Shown here in pieces: positions 39,001 through 48,388 of a stretch of DNA of 64,000 nucleotides. Within the stretch, counting starts at the first letter, position 1. Each line of letters starts with the position of its first letter. The notes under the pieces are model-generated. The model was given only the letters and a program-made list of their open reading frames with translations. It did no database searches and was not told the origin of the DNA. The DNA is from an uncultured Flavobacteriaceae bacterium. GTDB taxonomy: Bacteria; Bacteroidota; Bacteroidia; Flavobacteriales; Flavobacteriaceae. Where the stretch lies: contig CANNCA010000002.1 in NCBI GenBank assembly GCA_947503005.1, forward strand, positions 496,001 through 560,000, written 5' to 3'. Made by a program: the position numbers and the translations under genes.

Positions 39001-39178
39001 GAACCGCATCGGAAAAGGAAATTTGCCTGTTACACAAGGTACACGCGATGTAACAGAAGATTATTTACAACAGTGGCAAGCTCTGAAATCGAGTTTGAAT
39101 ACCATTAAGGGTAGTGAGGTTGCTAAATACAACAAGCTATTAGAAGCAGCCGGTTTACCAGAGCTGTACTGGCCATAA
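36047..39178 (+). CDS. VPS10/sortilin-like BNR-repeat secreted protein, paralog B
   Basis: [64 protein letters not shown]...YSGQQDNST. Confidence 0.93.
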   Translation: [1043 protein letters not shown]

Positions 39179-39217
39179 TACTTGAAAATCAGTTTTAAGA
39201 AATGCGAAATAAATTTT

Positions 39218-40498
39218 ATGAATAATCGAAGGAAATTTTTAAGAACAGGTGCTTTGGCTGCTTTAGCTGCTCCCTTGGCTTCTTTAGATACCCAAAAAAG
39301 TTGGTCGCTCGAAGCCCTTAAAATGTCTTATGCCGATACTGAGGCATATTGGCGAATGATCCGTAAACAATTTCCCCTAAAGGAAGGACAGACCTACTTC
39401 AATAATGGTACTATGGGCCCATCTCCGGGGTATGTTTTGGATACCATGATGAATCACATGTTGCATTTCAATAAAGAAGCAGCTACTATTGATTATAAAG
39501 ATGGCTCAGGGCCAGAATTATTGAGTGGTTATTTTCCATATGAAGAACTACGAACCAAATTGGCAAAAATCATCAATTGTGATTTCAAGGAGTTATCATT
39601 GGTACAAAATGCCACTTTTGGAATGAACTACGTTGGAATGGGCCTAGAATTGAAAAAAGGGGATGAACTCCTAAACACTGACCAGGAACATGGAGGCGGT
39701 TTTGGTGCGTGGCAAGTGCTAGCTAAACGAAAGGGGTGTGTTTACAAACAAGCTAAGATTCCAGTTCCCGTTAATGATCCTCAGGAAATATTTGATGCCA
39801 TCTTTAAGGAAGTGACCCGTAAAACCAAGGTGATTGCAATTCCGCATATTGTTTCAGTTTACGGTACCATAATGCCTGTAAAGGAAATTTGTTCAGAGGC
39901 AAGAAAACGAGGTATTTTCACGGTTTTAGACGGTGCCCAATGCGTCGGACAAATTAAGGTCGATGTAAAAGACATTGGCTGTGATGCCTATTATTCAAGC
40001 CTACATAAGTGGATGCTGGCTCCGGCCGGAAACGGAATTTTATACATCAATAGAAATGAGGCCCCAAAAATCTGGTCCACTATAGCGAGCTACAACTGGG
40101 ACAACCAAGAAGATCACGGCTTTCGTTTAATGCAAAACGGAACAGGGAATCCAGCACTTTTGGCCGGGTTTGATGCCGCAGTCGATTTTTTCAATACCGT
40201 CGGTGAAGACCGATGGATTAATAGAATCAAAGAGCTTGGGTCCCATCTACGAAATGGATTGAAAGAAATGCCACATGTGACCCTCCATTCCTCAACAAAT
40301 GAGGCCATGGCAGCCGGATTAACCACCTATTCCGTGAAAGGCTTAACGGGTCCCGAATTACAAAAAACTTTGTGGGAAAGAGAACGCCTACAACCACGTT
40401 CGGTTGGCGACGAACTGCTACGACACTCGGTACATATTTATAATTCCAAAGCGGAAATTGATAGCGCACTTCAAGTAATCCATTCCCTCGAGTCTTGA
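39218..40498 (+). CDS. class V aminotransferase-fold PLP enzyme (isopenicillin N epimerase-like), Tat-type leader
   Basis: NNRRKFLRTGALAALAAPLASL leader; FNNGTMGPSP; VLDGAQCVGQIKVDVKDIGCDAYYSSLHKWMLAPAGNGILYI (PLP Lys). Confidence 0.9.
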   Translation: MNNRRKFLRTGALAALAAPLASLDTQKSWSLEALKMSYADTEAYWRMIRKQFPLKEGQTYFNNGTMGPSPGYVLDTMMNHMLHFNKEAATIDYKDGSGPELLSGYFPYEELRTKLAKIINCDFKELSLVQNATFGMNYVGMGLELKKGDELLNTDQEHGGGFGAWQVLAKRKGCVYKQAKIPVPVNDPQEIFDAIFKEVTRKTKVIAIPHIVSVYGTIMPVKEICSEARKRGIFTVLDGAQCVGQIKVDVKDIGCDAYYSSLHKWMLAPAGNGILYINRNEAPKIWSTIASYNWDNQEDHGFRLMQNGTGNPALLAGFDAAVDFFNTVGEDRWINRIKELGSHLRNGLKEMPHVTLHSSTNEAMAAGLTTYSVKGLTGPELQKTLWERERLQPRSVGDELLRHSVHIYNSKAEIDSALQVIHSLES

Positions 40499-40540
40499 TG
40501 TTGCCTGTGCTTTTTTAATGAAAAATGATAATACCATTCC

Positions 40541-42244
40541 ATGAAATCTAATACTTATAAAATACTTTGTTTTTTAGTCGTTTTAAGTTTTAGCGGATAT
40601 GCTCAAGACCGCTTAACCGGAGAAAGCTTCACAACTCGTTCCGAAATACTAGCAAAAAACGGCATGGCCGCGACGAGTCAACCCTTAGCGACGCAAGTGG
40701 CCCTTGACATACTGAAGAAAGGGGGTAGTGCCATGGATGCTGCCATAGCCGCAAATGCAATGCTTGGTCTGGTAGAACCTGCAAGTTGCGGAATTGGGGG
40801 CGATATTTTTGCGATTGTTTGGAGCGCAAAAGACCAAAAACTCTTTGGCTTCAATGGAAGTGGAAGAGCTCCAAAATCGCTCACCATTGACTATTTCATG
40901 GAAAAGGACATGAAGTATGTACCCTTTTATGGACCATTACCAGTAACGGTTCCTGGTTGTGTGGATGGGTGGTTCGCCTTGCATGATAAATTCGGAAAAC
41001 TTCCTATGGAAGATTTACTAGCTCCTGCCATTCAATATGGTCGTGAAGGTTTTCCGGTTTCCGAGGTCATTGCCTATGAAATGGCCTCTAATTATGAAGT
41101 TTTGAAAGACCAACCCGGTTTTGCCAACACTTATATGCCAAAAGGAAGACCTCCAGTGAAAGGAGAAGTGTTTCAGAATACTGATTTGGCAAATACCTAT
41201 GAACAGATTTCAAAAAAAGGACGCGATGCCTTTTATAAAGGTGCTATTGCAAAAACTATCGCGGCATACATGAAAAAGCACGGTGGATTTATAACCTTGG
41301 ATGATTTGTCCGCCCACACTTCAAATTTCATAGAACCCGTATCCGTAAATTATCGTGGCTATGAAGTTTGGGAACTTCCACCAAACGGTCAAGGAACTGC
41401 AGCCCTGCAAATGTTGAATATTTTGGAAGGATTCGACATTGCCTCCATGGGATTTGGAAGTCCTGAATACCTTCATGTTCTGACTGAAGCCAAAAAACTT
41501 GCCTATGAAGACCGCGCCAAGTTCTATGCCGACCCCGAATTCAATAAGATTCCTTTAGATGCTTTGTTATCGGAAGCGTATACTGGAAAACGTAAGGGAC
41601 TTATTGATGTAAATAAAGCAGCTAATTCATATCCTGCAGGGGATTTGGAAATAGAAACGGGAAATACAACCTATTTGACCGTCGCCGATAAAGACGGCAA
41701 TATGGTGTCTTTGATTCAAAGTATTTATTCAGAATTCGCATCGGGAATGGTGCCCGATGGTTTGGGTTTCGTACTCCAAAATCGAGGACAAATGTTCAAT
41801 GTACAGGATAGGACACATGCGAACGCTCTAGAACCTGGCAAGAGACCGTTCCACACGATTATTCCTGCCTTTATCACCAAAGAAGGCAAACCTTGGGTGA
41901 GTTTTGGATTGATGGGAGGTGCTGTGCAACCTCAAGGCCATGCCCAAATCATAGTAAATGTGGTGGATTTCGGAATGAACCTGCAGGAAGCTGGAGATGC
42001 CCCTAGGATGAGACATCGCGGTAGTTCGCAACCCACAGGTTCTCAAATGACCAACGGCGGAACCTTGTATTTGGAAAGTGGATTTAATCCAGAAACCGTT
42101 AGGGAACTGCGAAAGAAAGGACATAAAATCGGTTTTGGTGTCGGGATGTTCGGCGGCTATCAAGCCATAGGTGTCGATTTGAAGAACGGAGTATACACTG
42201 GTGCCTCAGAATCCCGAAAAGATGGGCAGGCCGCGGGGTATTGA
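40541..42244 (+). CDS. ggt: gamma-glutamyltransferase, exported
   Basis: MAATSQPLATQVALDILKKGGSAMDAAIAANAMLGLVEPASCGIGGDIF; TGNTTYLTVADKDGNMVSLIQS; MGGAVQPQGHAQI. Confidence 0.95.
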   Translation: MKSNTYKILCFLVVLSFSGYAQDRLTGESFTTRSEILAKNGMAATSQPLATQVALDILKKGGSAMDAAIAANAMLGLVEPASCGIGGDIFAIVWSAKDQKLFGFNGSGRAPKSLTIDYFMEKDMKYVPFYGPLPVTVPGCVDGWFALHDKFGKLPMEDLLAPAIQYGREGFPVSEVIAYEMASNYEVLKDQPGFANTYMPKGRPPVKGEVFQNTDLANTYEQISKKGRDAFYKGAIAKTIAAYMKKHGGFITLDDLSAHTSNFIEPVSVNYRGYEVWELPPNGQGTAALQMLNILEGFDIASMGFGSPEYLHVLTEAKKLAYEDRAKFYADPEFNKIPLDALLSEAYTGKRKGLIDVNKAANSYPAGDLEIETGNTTYLTVADKDGNMVSLIQSIYSEFASGMVPDGLGFVLQNRGQMFNVQDRTHANALEPGKRPFHTIIPAFITKEGKPWVSFGLMGGAVQPQGHAQIIVNVVDFGMNLQEAGDAPRMRHRGSSQPTGSQMTNGGTLYLESGFNPETVRELRKKGHKIGFGVGMFGGYQAIGVDLKNGVYTGASESRKDGQAAGY

Positions 42245-42364
42245 TTGACGAAATAGTTAAATGTAAGCCTAACCGAATAGTGCATGGTGAAAAAGACGAA
42301 TACCAACTATATGTTTACTATTTGGACACAAACCTTTGAACTAATCAATTTGAGACTTTATAAT

Positions 42365-45300
42365 ATGAATTTTAAATTTTTACACAGCCTTTCCATCTTA
42401 CTCTCAATAATTGTCGTGACAATTTCAACCGCTCAAGATTTCGAAGCGTTGCAATATCGTACCGTTGGTCCTGAAAGAGGAGGAAGGGTGACCACCGTTA
42501 CGGGTACACCCCAATTACCGGGAACTTTTTATTTAGGTGCCTCGGGTGGCGGCGTATGGAAATCGGAAGATTACGGCACCAGTTGGAACAATGTTTCCGA
42601 TGGCTTTTTCGCTACTCCGTCTATCGGGGCTATCGAGGTAGCGACCAACGACCCGAATATAGTTTATGTAGGTACTGGTTCGGATGGGCTACGTAGCAAC
42701 GTAATCGCTGGCAAAGGAATTTACAAATCCATTGATGCGGGTGAAACTTGGGAACACATCGGTTTAAAAAATGTGGGGCAAATTGGAGCCGTTGAAATCG
42801 ACCCTACAAACCACAATGTGGTTTGGGTGGCTGCAATCGGCAATGCCTTCAGGCCTAATGAAGAGCGCGGAATATTCAAAACTACGGATGGGGGTAAAAA
42901 TTGGCAAAAAGTGCTGTTCATTTCCAATGAAGTCGGGTTTTCCGATTTGGAACTACTTCCGGGAAATCCGAATGTGATTTATGCCGCGGCGTGGAAAGCG
43001 CAACGAAAACCTTGGACGATTATCTCTGGGGGGAAGTCTGATGAAGGCGGCATCTACAAATCCATTAATGGTGGAAAAGATTGGGTAAAACTCCAAGACG
43101 GACTCCCGAAAAGCACTATCGGTAAAATAGATTTGGCGGTTTCTGCGAGTGATTCACGTATTTTATATGCCGTTATCGAAGCCCCAGAGAAGGAGGGGGG
43201 CTTGTATAAATCTGTTAACCAGGGCAAAACGTTTGAACAGGTTTCAGATAACAAAGGGTTGGTCAACCGACCCTTTTATTATACCAATGTGGAGGTAGAC
43301 CCAACAAATTCAGACATTGTGTATTCCAATGCGAATCCGATATTGAAATCCGTCGACGGCGGAAAAACTTGGAAACGCATGAGCGTTCCCCATGGCGACA
43401 ATCATGATATATGGCTGAATCCGAACAACCCGGAAATTTTGATACAAGCGAATGATGGTGGTGCCAATGTCAGTCTTAACGGTGGCAAAACATGGTCTAC
43501 TCAATTCAACCAACCTACCGCAGAACTTTATCAGGTGGAAGTTGACGATCAATATCCATATTGGCTATACGCTGGTCAGCAAGACAACTATTCTACCATT
43601 GCAGTTCCGAGTTTTCCGCCGTATGCCATTCAAAATACCGGTTCTGGCTGGATTATAAATACTGGTGGTTGTGAAACAGGGCCGGCAGTTCCCAAGCCTG
43701 GCGACCACAATACGGTGTATGCAAATTGCAAAGGTCGATTTGGGGTTTTCAATAAGTTGACAGGAGTGGAGAAAAGTTATTATGTGGGCGCCTCTAACAT
43801 CTACGGGCACGATCCGAAGGATTTAAAATATCGTTTTCAAAGGGTCGCACCGATTCATGTTTCGCCTCATAATCCTGATGTGGTCTATCACGGGTCACAA
43901 TATTTACATAAAACTAATAATGACGGACAATTATGGGAAACCATCTCACCTGACTTGACCGCTTTTGAGGCCGACAAACAAGTGATTTCAGGGAGTCCGA
44001 TTACCCGGGATATTACAGGGGAAGAATACTATAGCACCTTATATTCTATTCGAGAATCGAAACTCAAGGAAGGGCTGATTTGGACGGGATCAAACGACGG
44101 TGTTATTTACGTAACCCAGGATGGTGGAAAAACTTGGAACGATGTAACACCTAAAAAACTTCCCAAAGGGGGACGGGTAGAATCCGTAGAACCCTCACAG
44201 CATGATATCGGCACGGCATATATTGCCATAGATCGCCATTTACTGGGGGATGAAAAGCCGTATTTGTTGAAGACAAGCGATTATGGTAAAACCTGGGAGT
44301 TGTTGAGTTCCGAAACCAGGGGAATTCCCTCTGACCATAGCACGCGCGTACTTCGTGAAGATCCGGTTCGTAAAGGCTTGCTCTATTCAGGCACAGAATT
44401 CGGAATGTTCATTTCCTTCGATGATGGAAAAAATTGGGAACCTTTTCAACAGAATCTTCCGGTAACGCCGATAACCGATTTAAAAATTTTTCGTGGAGAT
44501 TTAATCCTTAGTACCATGGGAAGGGGATTTTGGATTTTAGACAATATCACATCACTCCGAGATACTGCCATGAAGACCGTAGAAAATAAACCCTATTTAT
44601 TCGCCCCGGATACAACCATTCGCTATCGGTATCCATTGGTAAGGGCAACCAATACATTTCCAGAATTTCCAAGAACGAGTGTTTATCTGGATTATTTTCT
44701 CCCAGAAAACTCCAAAAATGGATTGAAATTGGAAATTTTGAACGCTAAGAATGAATCTCTAGTAACCATTCTTAGTGACAGTACGCAACTGAAATCCACT
44801 GTTGAAGAAGTGGAGGATATGAACCTTAGTCAAACCTTTCGTTATGTCAATGAAAAATTGACAAATAATAAAGGTTTGAATCGTTTTGCCTGGGATTTAC
44901 GGCAAAAAGGCCCTTGGGACAAAGACACCAAAAAACGATTCAAAAACGGCACAATGGTGCCTCCAGGAAGGTACACCGCGAGATTAAGTGTGGGAGAGCA
45001 ACTAGTGGAACAATCCTTTGAAATAGTGATTGACCCAAGAGTGAAAAAAGAAGGAATCTCGGATAGCGATATTGAAAAACAACTAGCGATGCAATTAAAA
45101 GTCAGTGATTTGCTTTCTGAGGCACGAAAGTTACAGGCCGATTTGGAGAAAGAATCCAAATTATTGAAGCGAAAAGAAGATAAAAAGGAGCGTTTAGAAA
45201 AAGTGAACCGAATAATAGCACAATTAAAGAACGCTGAAGGCGCGTATCCGCAACAGATGCTCATAGCACAAATTGGCTACTTGTATTATATGATCAATGG

Positions 45301-45391
45301 GGCGGATCAGGTTTTGGGCCAAGATGCCGCGGAGCGTTACCAAGAATTAGTGGCAACTTTCGGCGCCTTGAAAAAAGAGGCTGCTATTTGA
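42365..45391 (+). CDS. VPS10/sortilin-like BNR-repeat secreted protein, paralog C
   Basis: [67 protein letters not shown]...YAGQQDN. Confidence 0.93.
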   Translation: [1008 protein letters not shown]

Positions 45392-45410
45392 TACTTTAAA
45401 TAGTAAACAA

Positions 45411-45498
45411 CCTCGGGGCAAGCCCGCGAGGCATTAGAAGGAAAATTAACATTGATTTCGACGCAAGCGTCGGAGCATTTTAAATCTCGATTATCGAG
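45411..45498. repeat. three consecutive hairpins in intergenic DNA (REP-like compound element)
   Basis: CCTCGGGGCAAGCCCGCGAGG (45411-45431), CGACGC-AA-GCGTCG (45459-45472), CTCGA-TTA-TCGAG (45486-45498). Confidence 0.6.
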
Positions 45499-45548
45499 TA
45501 AAAATATATATCGTTAACTTTCATCGTTACTAACAAAACCATAACAAA

Positions 45549-47432
45549 ATGAAAATACGGCTCTTCCTAATTGTAATGCTTTTTCTTTCTGCATTTCAAT
45601 ACGTACAAGCTCAAGAGGATAACGACATTCTTGAAAAAATCCAAGAAATCGCTATCATCGACCAAAAGGTGATGATGCCTATGCGAGACGGTATACGTTT
45701 GGCTACAGATATTTATCGGCCTAAAACGGAGGAGAAAGTCCCGATTATCTTTTCCCGTACACCTTATAACTTCAATTCTTGGGGTGACGGTGAACAGCGC
45801 ACACGAACTGCAGAAAGGGCCTACGAAGCAGTAAAAAGAGGATATGCCTATGTTGTTCAAAATGAACGTGGCCGGTATTTTTCCGAAGGCGAGTGGGATA
45901 TTCTGGGCGTGCCGCTAACCGATGGCTATGATGCCTTTTCATGGATGAAAGACCAGTCCTGGTCCAATGGTAAAATCGGGACTTATGGTTGTTCAAGTAC
46001 TGCAGAATGGCAAATGGCAGTCGCTGCTTTGGATCATCCTTCACATGCTGCGATGGTGCCACAGGGATTTGGAGCAGGTGTAGGAACGGTTGGAGATATT
46101 GTTGAACAGGGCAACTGGTACCGTGGGGGTGCGGAGCAGCTGTTGTTCTTTTCGTGGTTGTACGGTGTGGAACATGATAAGTTCAAACCACGGATTCCCG
46201 ATGGAGCGACCCAAGAAGACCTGATCCGTATTTCACGGTTCTATGATTTAGCACCTGAAAATCCTCCAGTAGATATGGCACAGGCTTTGAGTCACTTGCC
46301 GATTCAAGATATTTTGAAGAATATCAACGGTAAAAAAGAAATTTTTGATAAAATGGTCCGTCGTAAACCTAACGACCCGCAATGGTACGAAGGAGGATTG
46401 TATCACGATACGATGGAAATCGGGGTACCAAGTTTCTGGTTCGCCTCTTGGTACGATGTTTCCATTACCCCCAATTTGGCATTGTTCAATCATGTTCGGA
46501 ATAAATCCAAAGACCCTGCTATTCGAGAGAATCAATATTTAGTGATTGCTCCGACTTTACATTGCGCATACACACGAGCTACCGAAAATACTATAGTTGG
46601 CGAACGAAGTGTGGGCGATGCACGATTGAACTATGCCGAGCAAATATATAGCTGGTGGGATCTTTGGTTAAAAGGAGCAACTAATGACTTTAAAGCGAAA
46701 ACTCCACGTGTACAGTTCTACACCATGGGTAGCAACAAATGGCAGGCTTCGGAACAATGGCCTCCGGCAGACGCTAAAATGATCACCTATTATTTGAACA
46801 GTAACGGCGATGCCAATACGGTAAACGGTAGTGGGGTATTGACCAAGAAGAAAGTCTCAAAAGACAATCCAGATACTTTCACTTATGACCCTATGAACCC
46901 TGTTATCTCTTTGGGAGGCAATGTTTGTTGTACCGGTAACGCGGTTAAGGGCGGTGCTTACGACCAGCAACAACAAGAAAAGGAACGCGACGATATTTTG
47001 GTATACACTTCAGAGGAGCTAAAAAAAGGTACTGAAGTCAGTGGTTTTATCGAGTCAACGCTTTATGTTTCTTCGGATGCGAAGGACACGGATTTTACGA
47101 TAAAATTAATCGATGTATATCCCGATGGAACCGCCTATAATTTAGATGAAACCATACAACGAGTACGCTACCGCGAAGGATATGACAATGAAGTATTCAT
47201 GGAAGATGGTCAAGTGTACAAAGTTGATCTGACCCCAATGTCTACCAGCAACTACTTCGAAAAAGGCCACCGCATCCGGATCGAGGTTTCGAGCAGTAAT
47301 TTTCCACGTTTTGCCCGTAACTTGAATACTGGAGGTAACAATTATGATGAATCCGAAGGGGTGGTTGCAACGAATACGGTGCATCATTCCAGACAGTATC
47401 CCTCACAGATTCGTCTTCCTATCCGAAAATAA
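45549..47432 (+). CDS. CocE/NonD family (X-Pro dipeptidyl-peptidase-like) exported hydrolase
   Basis: [47 protein letters not shown]-terminal jelly-roll [31 protein letters not shown]. Confidence 0.92.
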   Translation: MKIRLFLIVMLFLSAFQYVQAQEDNDILEKIQEIAIIDQKVMMPMRDGIRLATDIYRPKTEEKVPIIFSRTPYNFNSWGDGEQRTRTAERAYEAVKRGYAYVVQNERGRYFSEGEWDILGVPLTDGYDAFSWMKDQSWSNGKIGTYGCSSTAEWQMAVAALDHPSHAAMVPQGFGAGVGTVGDIVEQGNWYRGGAEQLLFFSWLYGVEHDKFKPRIPDGATQEDLIRISRFYDLAPENPPVDMAQALSHLPIQDILKNINGKKEIFDKMVRRKPNDPQWYEGGLYHDTMEIGVPSFWFASWYDVSITPNLALFNHVRNKSKDPAIRENQYLVIAPTLHCAYTRATENTIVGERSVGDARLNYAEQIYSWWDLWLKGATNDFKAKTPRVQFYTMGSNKWQASEQWPPADAKMITYYLNSNGDANTVNGSGVLTKKKVSKDNPDTFTYDPMNPVISLGGNVCCTGNAVKGGAYDQQQQEKERDDILVYTSEELKKGTEVSGFIESTLYVSSDAKDTDFTIKLIDVYPDGTAYNLDETIQRVRYREGYDNEVFMEDGQVYKVDLTPMSTSNYFEKGHRIRIEVSSSNFPRFARNLNTGGNNYDESEGVVATNTVHHSRQYPSQIRLPIRK

Positions 47433-47433
47433 T

Positions 47434-48162
47434 ATGAGGCGAAAGTTATTTCCTTTACTGGCAGTATACCTTTTTGTTTTACCTGTTCAACAATGTAAGG
47501 GTCAGGAAAAGGAGGCTGAAATTGTTTATTCCTATAAAAAGGGAGACCCAAACGGCATTGGAAAATGGTACATGGGTCGTGAAATTGCTCATGTGATGGG
47601 CTTTCAAGGAATGAGCTGGCTCGAGCGCCCTGAACGCGAGGAAGAAGAAAACACCTCCGTTCTGTTGAAAAATATGGAAATTGAACCGACCGATACCATT
47701 GCAGATATTGGTGCAGGTTCAGGCTTCCATGTATTTAAAATGGCGACCATGGCAACCGAAGGTGAGATTTATGCCGTTGATATACAAGATGAAATGTTGA
47801 AAGCCATACAACAGAAAAAAGAAGAAAACGATGTAAACAATATCACCACGATTAAAGGAAGTGCCAAAAGTGTCAACTTACCCGAGAATGCGATTGATAA
47901 GATACTACTGGTAGATGTATACCATGAATTCGATTATCCCTCAGAGATGCTCGCTACTATTAAAAAAGCACTGCGGCCTGAAGGAAAGGTTTTTCTTATT
48001 GAATATCGGGGTGAAGATGCTGACGTACCTATCAAGCGACTGCATAAAATGACTGAGGCCCAAGCCGTTAAAGAGTTTAAAGCTGCTGGTTTTTTGTTGA
48101 AAGAGAACATCAGTAACCTGCCTTGGCAGCATTGTATGGTTTTTGTAGTAGGAAAAGAGTAG
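47434..48162 (+). CDS. class I SAM-dependent methyltransferase with signal peptide
   Basis: MRRKLFPLLAVYLFVLPVQQCKGQ leader; IADIGAGSGFHVFKMATMATEGEIYAVDIQDEML; ILLVDVYHEF. Start 1 nt after the upstream stop. Confidence 0.88.
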   Translation: MRRKLFPLLAVYLFVLPVQQCKGQEKEAEIVYSYKKGDPNGIGKWYMGREIAHVMGFQGMSWLERPEREEEENTSVLLKNMEIEPTDTIADIGAGSGFHVFKMATMATEGEIYAVDIQDEMLKAIQQKKEENDVNNITTIKGSAKSVNLPENAIDKILLVDVYHEFDYPSEMLATIKKALRPEGKVFLIEYRGEDADVPIKRLHKMTEAQAVKEFKAAGFLLKENISNLPWQHCMVFVVGKE

Positions 48163-48388
48163 CATTTTGAAAGTGTTTTGGAAACATTACTGGGGAGAAA
48201 ATGACGGAAAAAATCAATGAACGATAGTATTATAAGTCCCAGATATCTACAAAATCGAGTCTAATTGAAACCTAACAAAATGTCGAAAAAGTAAAGTCTT
48301 GAGAACAGTTCTAAGGCAATACCTAATACGGATTCCGATACTTAATGCTTAACTTTAATCCGAACGGTATTTGGAAAGGGTATACGAT

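Noticed and set aside
44842-45264. 140-aa minus-strand ORF inside VPS10 paralog C
   Set aside because: Fully antisense to a long convincing CDS; Ser/Phe-rich composition typical of shadow ORFs.
32959-45391. Repeated GGTGG/GGxAAAACxTGG-like words suggesting a DNA-level tandem repeat
   Set aside because: They encode the protein Asp-box motif (DGGKTW) at irregular spacing; explained by BNR repeats, not a CRISPR or satellite array.
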